From an uncultured Bacilli bacterium (lineage in GTDB: Bacteria; Bacillota_I; Bacilli_A; RF39; UBA660): DNA of 64,000 bases. Both the position numbers and the translations under genes were made by a program. The notes below the pieces were generated by a model. It had not been told where the DNA came from, did no database searches, and saw only the letters and a program-made list of their open reading frames with translations. The stretch covers positions 80,219 to 144,218 of the forward strand of contig CAKOSP010000003.1 in the NCBI GenBank assembly GCA_934102335.1. Direction: 5' to 3'. Shown piece by piece: positions 1 to 7,914 of the stretch (its first letter is position 1; every line of letters starts with the position of its first letter).

Positions 1-421
1 TTATAACATTCGGTAACGCTTTCATCATGGCCTTAATACCCGCTAAGTTTCCTGGATGATGTAAAGGCCCTAGTTTTGTTAAGTCTTCAATATCTTTTAT
101 AACATTCTCATCAATAACAACAGCTTCGCTATATTTCTCACCACCATGTAAAACACGATGTCCTACACCTGAAATCTCATCTAATGATTTAACAATATTA
201 TTAGCAAATAATTCATTTAATAATAACTCTACAGCCTCATCATGATTTTTTAAAAACTTATTCTTTTCTATCTTTTTGCCATTTACTTTAATAGAATAAT
301 AACAATCAACTTCACCAAGCTTTTCGATTGATCCTTTTATTAAAATCTTTTCTTCTGGCATATCATACACTTCAAATTTAAGTGATGATGAACCAGCATT
401 CATAACCAAATATTTACTCAT
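1..421 (-). CDS. ackA: Acetate kinase, N-terminal part (cut by window edge)
   Basis: Acetate kinase makes acetyl phosphate from acetate and ATP, or ATP in the reverse direction during fermentation. Only the first 140 codons lie in the window; the gene runs off the left edge. The phosphate-binding motif NAGSSSLKFE is at residues 8-17, the family signature GVGHRVLHGGE at 85-95 and GPLHHPGNL near 118-126. The ATG at 419-421 follows a strong AAGGGGGA ribosome site and the gene has its own consensus promoter at 445-473. Nothing looks broken in the visible part. The symbol is certain at family level; butyrate kinase is less likely given the signature. Confidence 0.95.
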   Translation of the reverse strand, partial: MSKYLVMNAGSSSLKFEVYDMPEEKILIKGSIEKLGEVDCYYSIKVNGKKIEKNKFLKNHDEAVELLLNELFANNIVKSLDEISGVGHRVLHGGEKYSEAVVIDENVIKDIEDLTKLGPLHHPGNLAGIKAMMKALPNVI

Positions 422-444
422 AATTTTCCCCCTTAATTACGGCA

Positions 445-473
445 ATTATACCACAAAATGTTCTCATAGTCAA
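445..473 (-). promoter_or_regulatory. Promoter of ackA
   Basis: On the minus strand TTGACT (468-473), a 17-nt spacer and TATAAT (445-450) form a consensus sigma-A promoter about 24 nt upstream of the ackA start. Confidence 0.8.
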
Positions 474-493
474 ATTACTCACTTCCTAACCAC

Positions 494-520
494 AAAAAAA
501 CACAGGATAAACCTGACGTT
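494..520 (-). terminator. Terminator of the infC-rpmI-rplT operon
   Basis: Just after the rplT stop, the minus strand forms an imperfect CAGG/CCTG-centred hairpin followed by seven T. It separates this operon from ackA. Confidence 0.75.
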
Positions 521-521
521 T

Positions 522-1055
522 TTAACTTAATGCTGCAATTAAATCAGCTTTTTTCATTGTTGAATAGCCTTTAATTTCTTTTTCTTTAGCCATTCCTTTT
601 AATTCAGCTAATGTTTTAGAAGCTAAATCTTCTTTTTTAGATTCTTCTTTTTCAACCTTAACAGCTTTAGTTTCTTTTACTTCAGCTTTTACAGTTTTAC
701 CATCTAAAGCTTTTTTACTCATCTCTACAAGAGCAGTAAATGATTTAGGATCAGATATAGCCATTTCTGATAGCATCTTACGATTGATTTCAATACCAGC
801 TTTAGCTAATCCATTGATGAATTTAGAATAACTAATTCCATTTTCTCTACATCCTGCATTAATTCTTGTAATCCATAATTTTCTAAAGTTTCTCTTATTT
901 TGTTTACGATCTCTATAAGCATAATGACCACTATGGAAAGTTTGTTCTTGAGCAGTCTTAAATAATCTATGTTTTGAACCAAAATAACCTTTAGCTTCTT
1001 TTAATACTTTACGTCTTCTATTTTTAGCGACATTTCCGCCTTTAACTCTTGCCAT
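522..1055 (-). CDS. rplT: Ribosomal protein L20 with a Rho_N/SAP-like C-terminal extension
   Basis: L20 is an early-assembly protein of the 50S subunit and in many bacteria represses its own operon. Residues 1 to about 118 are a standard L20, starting [16 protein letters not shown] and including the conserved basic N-terminal helix. The protein is 177 aa against the usual 115-120. A charged Lys/Glu linker (about 120-143) leads to a C-terminal module (144-176) with the pattern [17 protein letters not shown] then [10 protein letters not shown], which resembles the Rho_N/SAP helix-extension-helix nucleic-acid-binding fold. It is the last gene of infC-rpmI-rplT and ends at a terminator. The L20 call is certain; the extension's fold is my inference from its pattern. 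Confidence 0.96.
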   Translation of the reverse strand: MARVKGGNVAKNRRRKVLKEAKGYFGSKHRLFKTAQEQTFHSGHYAYRDRKQNKRNFRKLWITRINAGCRENGISYSKFINGLAKAGIEINRKMLSEMAISDPKSFTALVEMSKKALDGKTVKAEVKETKAVKVEKEESKKEDLASKTLAELKGMAKEKEIKGYSTMKKADLIAALS

Positions 1056-1067
1056 AAATACACCTCA

Positions 1068-1262
1068 CTAAATAACAGATTTTAATCTGCTAGAATCTCC
1101 TTTCGCAATAACTGCAGTTCCTCTTCTTTGACGAACAGCTTTTGAACTGTCTTTACCAGTCTTATGATTTCCATTAGACATTTTATAAGTAATAGTTCCA
1201 TTTTTCTTTTTTGTTAAAACCTTACTTGATGCCTTATGTGTTTTTTGTTTACACTTTGCCAT
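1068..1262 (-). CDS. rpmI: Ribosomal protein L35
   Basis: L35 is a small basic protein of the 50S subunit. The 64-aa product has the expected length and the family pattern, including K-x-KTHKASSK at the N-terminus and GKDSSKAVRQRRG in the middle. It lies between infC and rplT with 12-18 nt gaps, the classical infC-rpmI-rplT order of bacteria. Expression should follow the leader upstream of infC. Nothing is unusual in it. Confidence 0.96.
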   Translation of the reverse strand: MAKCKQKTHKASSKVLTKKKNGTITYKMSNGNHKTGKDSSKAVRQRRGTAVIAKGDSSRLKSVI

Positions 1263-1280
1263 AATTAATACCTTCCTTTT

Positions 1281-1802
1281 CTACTTTTTAGGTGCTAACA
1301 ACATAAATACTTGTCTGCCCTCCATTTTAGGGCTTTGTTCAATAACAGCAACACTTTCAAGTGCATTAGCAAATTTAGTTAAAACTTCATTTGCTCTTTC
1401 CGGTCTTGCCATTTGACGTCCTTTTAAACGAATTGTAGCCTTTATTTTATGTCCCTTTATCAAATAACTTTCAGCATTATTCCTTCTTGTTTCAAAATCA
1501 TGAATATCAATATCAGGAGATAATCTATATTCTTTAATTTCCTTATTAGATTCTCTTTGTTTCTTCTGAGCTTCTTTTAATTTTTTTTGTTTTTCATAAC
1601 GGAACTTGTTATAATCCATTATTTTTGCTACTGCAGGAGTAGAATTTTCACTCATTAAAACTAAATCTAAACCAGCATATCCTGCTAATGTTAAAGCATC
1701 CTGAATTTTTTTAATACCCATTTTTTCTCCGTTAGGGCCAATTACCATTACTTCTGGTACTCTTATTTGACCATTTACTAACATCTCGTTATCCTTTGCT
1801 AT
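1281..1802 (-). CDS. infC: Translation initiation factor IF-3, probably with an AUA start codon
   Basis: IF-3 binds the 30S subunit, keeps it from joining 50S too early and checks the start codon. The two-domain protein shows the N-domain LVNGQIRVPEVMVIGPNGE, the Lys-rich linker helix and the C-domain with IKATIRLKGRQMARPE. The open frame extends to a GTG at 1817, but that codon lies inside the ribosome-binding sequence GTGGAGGTG. The GGAGG is eight bases before an ATA at 1800-1802, in frame and directly before AKDNEMLVNGQI. IF-3 genes are well known for AUU/AUA/AUC starts that IF-3 itself discriminates against, so I choose ATA (173 aa). It is first gene of the operon with rpmI and rplT. Confidence 0.9.
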   Translation of the reverse strand: MAKDNEMLVNGQIRVPEVMVIGPNGEKMGIKKIQDALTLAGYAGLDLVLMSENSTPAVAKIMDYNKFRYEKQKKLKEAQKKQRESNKEIKEYRLSPDIDIHDFETRRNNAESYLIKGHKIKATIRLKGRQMARPERANEVLTKFANALESVAVIEQSPKMEGRQVFMLLAPKK

Positions 1803-1819
1803 GTTAAGCACCTCCACAT

Positions 1820-1932
1820 AATTAAAAAGATGGATACATAATATCCACCTAAAAAACCTATATATAATCTCGGCTTTTTACCTACTAGCTTAACCAGTCA
1901 GGTGGATATACATCTCTTTCCTTTTTAATAAC
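1820..1932 (-). promoter_or_regulatory. infC-operon 5' leader, L20-leader-like structured RNA
   Basis: The transcript starting near 1932 has a leader of about 115 nt before infC. Perfect 10-bp inverted repeats (1900-1909 and 1841-1850, ATATCCACCT and its complement) close a long hairpin with further internal pairing. This position and shape match the L20-responsive leaders of Bacilli, which let excess L20 shut down infC-rpmI-rplT. The family assignment is inference from place and pairing; no folding was run. Confidence 0.65.
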
Positions 1933-1938
1933 ACAAAT

Positions 1939-1967
1939 ATATTACAATAATACTTTATTATTGTCAA
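1939..1967 (-). promoter_or_regulatory. Promoter of infC-rpmI-rplT
   Basis: TTGACA (1962-1967), exactly 17 nt, then TAATAT (1939-1944) on the minus strand. It starts directly after the stop of the 1974-2867 gene. Confidence 0.82.
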
Positions 1968-1973
1968 GCACTA

Positions 1974-2867
1974 TTATAACTTTTTTCTTTTATACACCGG
2001 AAATAAACTTTGCGGATAAACATCTTTTAAATAATCCAAAAGATAATCTGGATTTTCATTATTAGACATATCATAAACTTTTGCAAAAATGTCCAAAAGC
2101 TCTTTATTTAATCCCAAACTACTTAAATAATCTAAATATTGATAAAAGCCATTCATATCTAATGACAAAATATTACCATTATATAAAAAATTCAAAATCA
2201 TAATATTGTAACAAAATAAGTCAGTATTTTCATCAGGTTCTAAAACCCCACCACATCTACCATCAGAAACATATTTATATTTATTTACTAAATATGCAGG
2301 AGAATTACAAGAAAGCATCATACTTCCAAAAACCATGTTTCCATCAATTTTAGCTGAATCCATATCGCATACATATACTTTGTCTGTTCCCTTTTCAACC
2401 ACAAAATTATTACTATGCATATCATTTAGAAAAAAATCAGGTTTATGATTATACTTTCTAAAGTTTTTCATTTCTCTTAATATACTACCAATCTGTTTAA
2501 AATAAGAAATTTTATCATCCAAAGGAACATAAAAATCATCCAATAAAGTTTTTAAATTATCAGAATTAACCAATTTCATAATATAACCAACAACCCGGTC
2601 TTCATAAACAGCAAGTTTTTCAGGTAATATCAATTGATCTATGTCACAATATTTTTGAATATCAATTAAAGAATTAATAGTTTTAAGCTTATTTCCAAAC
2701 ATAATTCCACTTAATAAATAAAATCTTTTTAATAATTTATTATCAATTTCCCATTTATTTTTAGTAGGTAAAACATATAATTTACACTCAGTATTAAAAA
2801 TATCATTTGCCAATTCATATTCTTTCATCTTTTTAAATTCTTTTCTTGATATATTATAAACTTCCAT
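1974..2867 (-). CDS. Protein-kinase-like fold protein, function unknown
   Basis: I do not recognise a specific family. The 297-aa protein has no signal peptide or membrane segment. Around residues 144-172 it reads FFLNDMHSNNF, about ten residues, then VCDMDS. This resembles the catalytic loop (Asp149, Asn154) and the metal-binding Asp (168 or 170) of RIO/aminoglycoside/LPS-kinase-like folds. The C-terminal half is helical. It could phosphorylate a small molecule or protein, or be an inactive relative. It stands alone between the infC promoter and the secreted 2933-4006 gene. The start ATG follows a plausible AAGAGGTTGTT ribosome site. Confidence 0.6.
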   Translation of the reverse strand: MEVYNISRKEFKKMKEYELANDIFNTECKLYVLPTKNKWEIDNKLLKRFYLLSGIMFGNKLKTINSLIDIQKYCDIDQLILPEKLAVYEDRVVGYIMKLVNSDNLKTLLDDFYVPLDDKISYFKQIGSILREMKNFRKYNHKPDFFLNDMHSNNFVVEKGTDKVYVCDMDSAKIDGNMVFGSMMLSCNSPAYLVNKYKYVSDGRCGGVLEPDENTDLFCYNIMILNFLYNGNILSLDMNGFYQYLDYLSSLGLNKELLDIFAKVYDMSNNENPDYLLDYLKDVYPQSLFPVYKRKKL

Positions 2868-2906
2868 AACAACCTCTTAAAATATGTTTTATTCTAGCAT
2901 GTAAAA

Positions 2907-2934
2907 TAAAAAAAAGCAATTAATTAAAATTGCT
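2907..2934 (-). terminator. Terminator of the 2933-4006 gene
   Basis: AGCAATT, a 6-nt loop and AATTGCT followed by eight T on the minus strand; the hairpin overlaps the stop codon. Confidence 0.8.
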
Positions 2935-4006
2935 ATATTCTCGTAAATACAAAGTTGGAATTAAATGTTTTATCTAAATTAATATTTTGATTATTATTAT
3001 AATTTTTAAATGTAACTGTTGCATTCCATGTATCTGTAGTTGTCACACCAGCTGCAGCACTAATTGTGTGAGTTGTAGCACTTCCTCCATTTGTTGTTGG
3101 AATGCATATTTCTCCCGTTCCATGAGTTATGTCTTGAGTAAGTACTGTTGTTCCATTTTTAGTTACTGTAAGCTCTAAATCCGAATTTTCAATATATCCA
3201 TATTGATCATATGGTGTTGCAGTTGAATTTTTTTCAAATTGTATTCTTATTTTATAATTATCAAAAGATACACCTTCAGAAATATAAAATCCTGCGCCAG
3301 TAATGTATTTTTTTGTGATTGGCAAATTATTTCTGAAAATATCATAGTTTTTAAAACTTGACGAATCATACCAATTATGATAAACATTTTTTTCATCATC
3401 TGCTGCCATTTGAAAAACTGCATATCCAGACGGTATTGTAACACTACCACCTAAATACCTTATAGAAATTGAATATCTACCATCAAAGTCTGCTAAAAGA
3501 TTAAAATATTTAAGGTATTTAATATTTGTTGCCGTAGCTATACCATTTAATAAAAAATAGTCTTCTTCTTTGTTATATTTTATTGTAATACCAGACTCGG
3601 TTTTTTCTTCATTCCATAGATTACCATCAATTAAATTTACTGTTCTGCCGTTGCTTGTTTCAGATGAACTTATTTGTGAATGTACAAATGAATTTTCTGT
3701 GATATTTAAACAAGCTTTATAATTATAACTCGCTGCAGCATCATTTCTAGCTTTTAAAGTTACTGTGGGTGAAGTACTTGATGACAAGTTTCCTTTTCCA
3801 CTTCCAAAATTTGTTTGATTGGCTACAATAGATATATTAGTTCCTTGATTAAATGTTAATCCATCGATTGTTTTGGCTGTTACTGTTGTATTTGTTGTGG
3901 ATCCAGTTCCTATTCTTGCTTGAAAGTAGGCATATGTTGCAGTTAAAGTTGCCACAACCAAAACTGCTACTAACACTGAAGTTATAATCGTCTTTTTATT
4001 ACTCAT
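2933..4006 (-). CDS. Secreted camelysin/TasA-like surface protein with an inserted beta-sandwich domain
   Basis: The N-terminus (residues 5-28, TSVLVAVLVVATLTATYAYF) has the look of SipW-type signal sequences of TasA/camelysin-like matrix proteins in Bacillota. Residues about 40-118 and 272-357 are Ser/Thr-rich beta segments that read like two halves of one such domain. Between them, about 122-270, sits a different module: NLIDGNLWNEEKT, then YFLLNGIATAT, ending FEKNSTATPYDQYG. This matches the pattern of small beta-sandwich domains common in gut phage tail and gut bacterial surface proteins (an n-L-e-x-G-x-x-A-T-P-Y-e-x-Y ending). The export route and matrix role are inferences. No SipW-like peptidase gene is in the window. 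It stands as a single gene with its own terminator. Confidence 0.65.
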   Translation of the reverse strand: MSNKKTIITSVLVAVLVVATLTATYAYFQARIGTGSTTNTTVTAKTIDGLTFNQGTNISIVANQTNFGSGKGNLSSSTSPTVTLKARNDAAASYNYKACLNITENSFVHSQISSSETSNGRTVNLIDGNLWNEEKTESGITIKYNKEEDYFLLNGIATATNIKYLKYFNLLADFDGRYSISIRYLGGSVTIPSGYAVFQMAADDEKNVYHNWYDSSSFKNYDIFRNNLPITKKYITGAGFYISEGVSFDNYKIRIQFEKNSTATPYDQYGYIENSDLELTVTKNGTTVLTQDITHGTGEICIPTTNGGSATTHTISAAAGVTTTDTWNATVTFKNYNNNQNINLDKTFNSNFVFTRI

Positions 4007-4045
4007 CTTTAAATCACTTATCCTATCATTACCATGATATCATAG

Positions 4046-4086
4046 AAAAAAAAAAAAAAAAAAAGCCTGTTTTGTAAAAAAAGGCT
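4046..4086 (-). terminator. Terminator of thrS
   Basis: AGCCT, a 13-nt loop and AGGCT, followed on the minus strand by an uninterrupted run of 19 T (4046-4064). Confidence 0.85.
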
Positions 4087-4087
4087 A

Positions 4088-5842
4088 TTAATTTTTGTTG
4101 TTAATTCTTTCTTGTAAATAAGATTCAAAATCTTTTTTAGATAAAGTTGTAGTTTCTTGACTTCCAATTAATCTATAACTTATTTCCTTATTATCTACTT
4201 CTTTTTGGCCCAATATAATTGTTACAGGTATTTTTTTAACTTGACTTTCTCTCATTTTATATGAAAGTTTCTCATCACGTTCATCTATAACTACTCGATA
4301 ACCAAGTTCTTTTAAATTATTATATACCTCTTTAGCATATTCTAAATGATATTCGTTATTAACTGGAATAACATTTAATTGTACAGGAGCAAGCCAAAGT
4401 GGCAAAATACCTTTAGTTTCTTCTAAAAGTAAGGCTATAAATCTATCTAAAGAACCAAGTATAGCTCTATGTATAACTACTGGAGTAGTTTTCTCACCCT
4501 TCTCATTTATATAATTAAGTTCAAATCTTCTAGGAAGTAGGAAATCTAATTGTATAGTAGAAAGAGCAACTTCATTTCCTACCGCAGGTTTTATTAATAT
4601 ATCAAGTTTTGGTCCATAAAAAGCTGCTTCACCAATAGCTTCAAAACAATCAATATCTAATTCTGATAAAACTTTTCTAAGTGAATTTTCAGCATTATTC
4701 CACATATCATCATCTTGAAAATATTTTTCCTTATCTTCAGGATCTCTTAATGATAATCTACATTTATAATCTTTAAAACCAAAATCTTTATAAACATCCA
4801 TAATTAAATCTAAAACATTTTTAAATTCTGATTCTATTTGTTCTGGAGTACAGAAAATATGAGAGTCATTTTGTGTAAATGATCTAGCTCTTTCAATTCC
4901 CTTTACTGCACCAGCTGCTTCATATCTAAAGTCATTTGCAATTTCTGCAATTCTTACTGGCATATCTTTGTAAGAATGTAAGAAATTTTTAAACATAACC
5001 ATATGATGCGGACAATTCATTGGTCTTAATACATAAGACTCATTATCTAATTCCATAGCAGGAAACATATCATCTTTATAATGATCCCAATGTCCAGAAG
5101 TTTTATATAGTTCAACTGAGCCTAAATCTGGAGTATGAACATGCTTATATCCATAAGAAACTTCTTTATCAGTAATATAATTTTGTAATATTCTCCACAA
5201 TGTATAACCATTAGGTAACCAAAGTGGTAAACCTTTACCTACTAAATCACTTAGCATAAATATGCCTAAATCCTTACCGATTTTTCTATGATCTCTTAAT
5301 TTTGCTTCTTCAAGTTCTTTTAAATGAGCATTTAATTCCTCTTCTGTAAAAAAGCATACACCATAGATTCTTTGAAGCATTTTATTTTTAGCATCATTTT
5401 TCCAATAAGCTCCACTTACTTTTAATAATTTAAAATGCTTTAACTCTTTTACTGTATCAACATGAGGTCCACGACACAAATCAGTAAAATCACCTTGAGT
5501 ATAACAACTAATAACCGTATCATTTTCATCCATTCTAGAAATCAAATCGATTTTATATGGATCATTTTTAAACATTTCTAATGCTTCATCTTTACTAAGT
5601 TCATGACGAACAATTCTTTTACCATCTTTAGCAATTTTTTTCATTTCACGTTCAATTTGTGGCAAATCTTCTTCAGTTAAAGTCTTGCCATTTAAATCAA
5701 TATCGTAATAAAAGCCCTCTTCTACAACAGGTCCAACCCAAAACTTAGCATCTGGATAAAGATGACTAACTGCTTGAGCAAGTAAATGAGCACAACTATG
5801 ATTCAATCTACTTAACTTTTCATCTTCTTTAATATTTATCAT
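4088..5842 (-). CDS. thrS: Threonyl-tRNA synthetase lacking the TGS domain
   Basis: ThrRS charges tRNA-Thr with threonine. At 584 aa it is about 60 residues short of the usual 640: the N-terminal TGS domain is absent and the protein begins at the editing domain. The editing-site HSCAH is at residues 15-19 and the DLCRGPH motif follows near 120. The class II core has motif 2 (NDFRYEAAGAVKGIERAR) and motif 3 (IHRAILGSLDRF). The start ATG at 5840-5842 has a strong AGGAGGAG site and no in-frame extension into the leader would supply TGS. A T-box leader upstream should couple expression to uncharged tRNA-Thr. Confidence 0.96.
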   Translation of the reverse strand: MINIKEDEKLSRLNHSCAHLLAQAVSHLYPDAKFWVGPVVEEGFYYDIDLNGKTLTEEDLPQIEREMKKIAKDGKRIVRHELSKDEALEMFKNDPYKIDLISRMDENDTVISCYTQGDFTDLCRGPHVDTVKELKHFKLLKVSGAYWKNDAKNKMLQRIYGVCFFTEEELNAHLKELEEAKLRDHRKIGKDLGIFMLSDLVGKGLPLWLPNGYTLWRILQNYITDKEVSYGYKHVHTPDLGSVELYKTSGHWDHYKDDMFPAMELDNESYVLRPMNCPHHMVMFKNFLHSYKDMPVRIAEIANDFRYEAAGAVKGIERARSFTQNDSHIFCTPEQIESEFKNVLDLIMDVYKDFGFKDYKCRLSLRDPEDKEKYFQDDDMWNNAENSLRKVLSELDIDCFEAIGEAAFYGPKLDILIKPAVGNEVALSTIQLDFLLPRRFELNYINEKGEKTTPVVIHRAILGSLDRFIALLLEETKGILPLWLAPVQLNVIPVNNEYHLEYAKEVYNNLKELGYRVVIDERDEKLSYKMRESQVKKIPVTIILGQKEVDNKEISYRLIGSQETTTLSKKDFESYLQERINNKN

Positions 5843-5845
5843 TTT

Positions 5846-6061
5846 ATCTCCTCCTAATAAAGAAAAACCACATTACTTGCCAGGAGCAAATAATGCGGTA
5901 CCATCCTCTTTTTTACTTAATTACTATAACGGTTTATGCCGGAACTTATTAGTTCTCTCAAAAAGTAGTAATCTTTAAAATATTTATTAGTTTCCACCAA
6001 CCACTAACTCTCTTTAAAATTAAATTTTAAAAATCATGTCTTTTCTCTCAGATTTAAGTTC
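5846..6061 (-). promoter_or_regulatory. T-box riboswitch leader of thrS
   Basis: The leader holds the T-box core GGATGGTACCGC (5894-5908, minus strand). It is followed by a CCGCATTA...TAATGTGG hairpin and TTTTTC (5861-5898), which form the terminator; the core would pair in the antiterminator. Upstream are Stem I hallmarks AGAGAG and GGTGG-AA (about 5990-6015). Two ACT (Thr) codons at 5964-5969 sit where the specifier is expected. The class is certain; the exact specifier needs folding. Confidence 0.92.
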
Positions 6062-6090
6062 ATTTTATCACTATAGTTATAAATATTCAA
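6062..6090 (-). promoter_or_regulatory. Promoter of thrS and its T-box leader
   Basis: TTGAAT (6085-6090), 17 nt, TAAAAT (6062-6067) on the minus strand, directly after the stop of the coat-protein gene. Confidence 0.75.
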
Positions 6091-6097
6091 GTAATTA

Positions 6098-6535
6098 TTA
6101 ACAAACACAATCTACATATGTATCATTTAAACATCTAATTGAACAAATACATGAACAATTCATAGTAAAAAATGAATTTGTAGAAACATATGGATAAATA
6201 CTTGATTCATCAGTATTCGGAGCTAAAACTCTAAATGTACAGCAATTGCCTTCAATTTTTTCAACTCTAAATACACTAGATGTAGCAACTTCTCCACTAG
6301 TAGGAGCTTCTTTGCTTACTGGCATACTCCAAGCAGTACCATTTCCACAACAAGTATAAATACATACTGGTCTAGTATTACATACTAAACAATTAGGTCC
6401 TCCACCAAGCATAGGTCTATCACAAGTATCTAAACAATTCTCTGGGCATGCATTTTCTTGAAGTACTAAAATGACATTTAAAATCTCATTTATACAATCG
6501 CCTGAATTTTTTGAATTACAATTCACTTTAATCAC
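6098..6535 (-). CDS. CotY/CotZ-like cysteine-rich spore coat protein
   Basis: CotY/CotZ proteins form disulfide-linked sheets of the outer spore crust or exosporium in Bacillus relatives. The 145-aa product has 17 cysteines by eye, an N-terminal segment with CINEILNVILVLQENACPENC, and the diagnostic C-terminal pattern VFRVEKIEGNCCTFRVLAP. There is no signal peptide, as expected for a protein made in the mother cell. It fits the other sporulation genes here (spoVA, sigF, CotD-like). It is monocistronic, with an AAAGGGTGA ribosome site. Function is by family; I am fairly sure of the family. Confidence 0.8.
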   Translation of the reverse strand: MIKVNCNSKNSGDCINEILNVILVLQENACPENCLDTCDRPMLGGGPNCLVCNTRPVCIYTCCGNGTAWSMPVSKEAPTSGEVATSSVFRVEKIEGNCCTFRVLAPNTDESSIYPYVSTNSFFTMNCSCICSIRCLNDTYVDCVC

Positions 6536-6634
6536 CCTTTCTTATATTTTCATTAATAATTTATGTATCATTTTTTACTTTGTTACTTTTATAAAACACA
6601 ATAATAGTGTATAATTACATTAGGTGATAAAAAT

Positions 6635-6952
6635 ATGGATACATGGATACAATATTTAATAATAGGACTTATATTACTAATTATATTCTTAGTTATTTTA
6701 AAAATTAATAAAAAGGATTTTAATATTGAAGCAAATAAACTAATTACATACTTGGGAGGAAAGGACAACATCATTAATGCTGAGTGTAATATGTCAAGAT
6801 TTAAAGTAATATTAAAAGACATAAAAAAAGCTGATAAAGAAGCTATTCAAAAACTTGGAGCTAAAGGTGTTGTAGAAATAGACAATCAATTAAAAATAAT
6901 CTTTGGAAAAAATTCTAAGAAATTAAAAAAATATATTGAAGACATGCTTTAA
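6635..6952 (+). CDS. Membrane-anchored PTS EIIB-like (glucose-type) domain protein
   Basis: Residues 5-22 form one membrane helix. Residues 33-105 match a glucose-family EIIB domain: YLGGKDNIINAECNMSRF, where Cys51 sits at the normally phosphorylated cysteine, then LGAKGVVEIDNQLKIIFG. A normal EIIB hands phosphate to sugar inside a larger permease. Here no EIIC or sugar genes are near, so this is a stand-alone domain whose role may be regulatory. A TATAAT at 6610-6615 and an AGGTGA site precede the start. The family is clear, the job is not. Confidence 0.75.
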   Translation: MDTWIQYLIIGLILLIIFLVILKINKKDFNIEANKLITYLGGKDNIINAECNMSRFKVILKDIKKADKEAIQKLGAKGVVEIDNQLKIIFGKNSKKLKKYIEDML

Positions 6953-7019
6953 TATATTTTTTTTAGATATTATTTTTCAATATCGTTGATACCTATAATA
7001 TCAGATTAATATCGAAATA

Positions 7020-7055
7020 AAAAATTGTACTAAATAATACCTGTGTACAATTTTT
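7020..7055. terminator. Bidirectional terminator between 6635-6952 and 7057-7914
   Basis: Perfect 11-bp arms AAAAATTGTAC and GTACAATTTTT around a 14-nt loop provide a hairpin with T-tails on both strands for these convergent genes. Confidence 0.8.
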
Positions 7056-7056
7056 A

Positions 7057-7914
7057 TTATTCACCATTTACAATTTTTAATGCTGCAGTTTTTTCATTTT
7101 CTTCTTCCTCTTTATGGTAATTTAATGCCATACCAACTGTAAAGATAAATGCTAAATAGTAAAACCACAACATTAACACAATTAAATTAGCTAAAGCTCC
7201 ATAATAAGCATTATAATGAGCTAAATTATTAATATAAAAGGAATACCAATATGTACCAATTACCCAACACACTGTAGTAAATATAGCTCCATAATTTACT
7301 TTTCTACTTTCTACTTTTCTATCCGGAGCCATTGTATAAATTAATTTGATTATAACAAATATAATAAACCAACTAACTGGACTTTGTAAGTAAGTTATAA
7401 CCGTTGTAAAAATTTCTGTAAATTTTTGAGAAACGTCTAAATAAGTTATGAAGTAAACTAATTTATCTCCAAAAATTGGTACTAACAAGATAAATACTAT
7501 TAGAAAAAGTAAAATAATTGTCATAACCAAAGCTTTTAACCTTCTATATAAAAAACTTTTAGATTCTACTCCATATATAGTATCAGATGTTAAAATAATA
7601 CTATTACATCCATTCGAAGAAATATAATAAGCAATTACTAAAACGATTAAAAACTTTATTCCCCCACTGCCAGGAGAAACTATATCATTAGATATTAATA
7701 AATTTGCTAAATCTTTTGAAAATGCACTAGCCAAAAAATTATAAATAGAATTTGCTGATAAATTCAAAAAGGAAGCCATATAAGAAACTAAAGACAAAGT
7801 TGGAACTATAGCAAGTACAAAGTAAAAAGCTAGTTGACCTGGTAAAATTCTCATTTCAGGCATCGCAATGATTCGCATAAATTCCTTAAAAAAGTCTTTA
7901 ATTCTTTTCTTCAT
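7057..7914 (-). CDS. YihY/BrkB family inner-membrane protein
   Basis: The 285-aa protein has six hydrophobic helices and the family's opening PGQLAFYFVLAIVPTLSLV near residue 26, with the C-terminal NAYYGALANLIVLMLWFYYLAF. This family was once annotated as ribonuclease BN, but it is a membrane protein whose substrate is not settled. Its start overlaps the end of the GGDEF gene upstream by 17 nt, so the two are translated from one message. It ends at the 7020-7055 terminator. The family call is firm; no function is claimed. Confidence 0.88.
   Translation of the reverse strand: MKKRIKDFFKEFMRIIAMPEMRILPGQLAFYFVLAIVPTLSLVSYMASFLNLSANSIYNFLASAFSKDLANLLISNDIVSPGSGGIKFLIVLVIAYYISSNGCNSIILTSDTIYGVESKSFLYRRLKALVMTIILLFLIVFILLVPIFGDKLVYFITYLDVSQKFTEIFTTVITYLQSPVSWFIIFVIIKLIYTMAPDRKVESRKVNYGAIFTTVCWVIGTYWYSFYINNLAHYNAYYGALANLIVLMLWFYYLAFIFTVGMALNYHKEEEENEKTAALKIVNGE

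Noticed and set aside
4046..4064. Run of 19 A as a special element
   Set aside because: It is the T-tail of the thrS terminator on the other strand, possibly lengthened by slippage.
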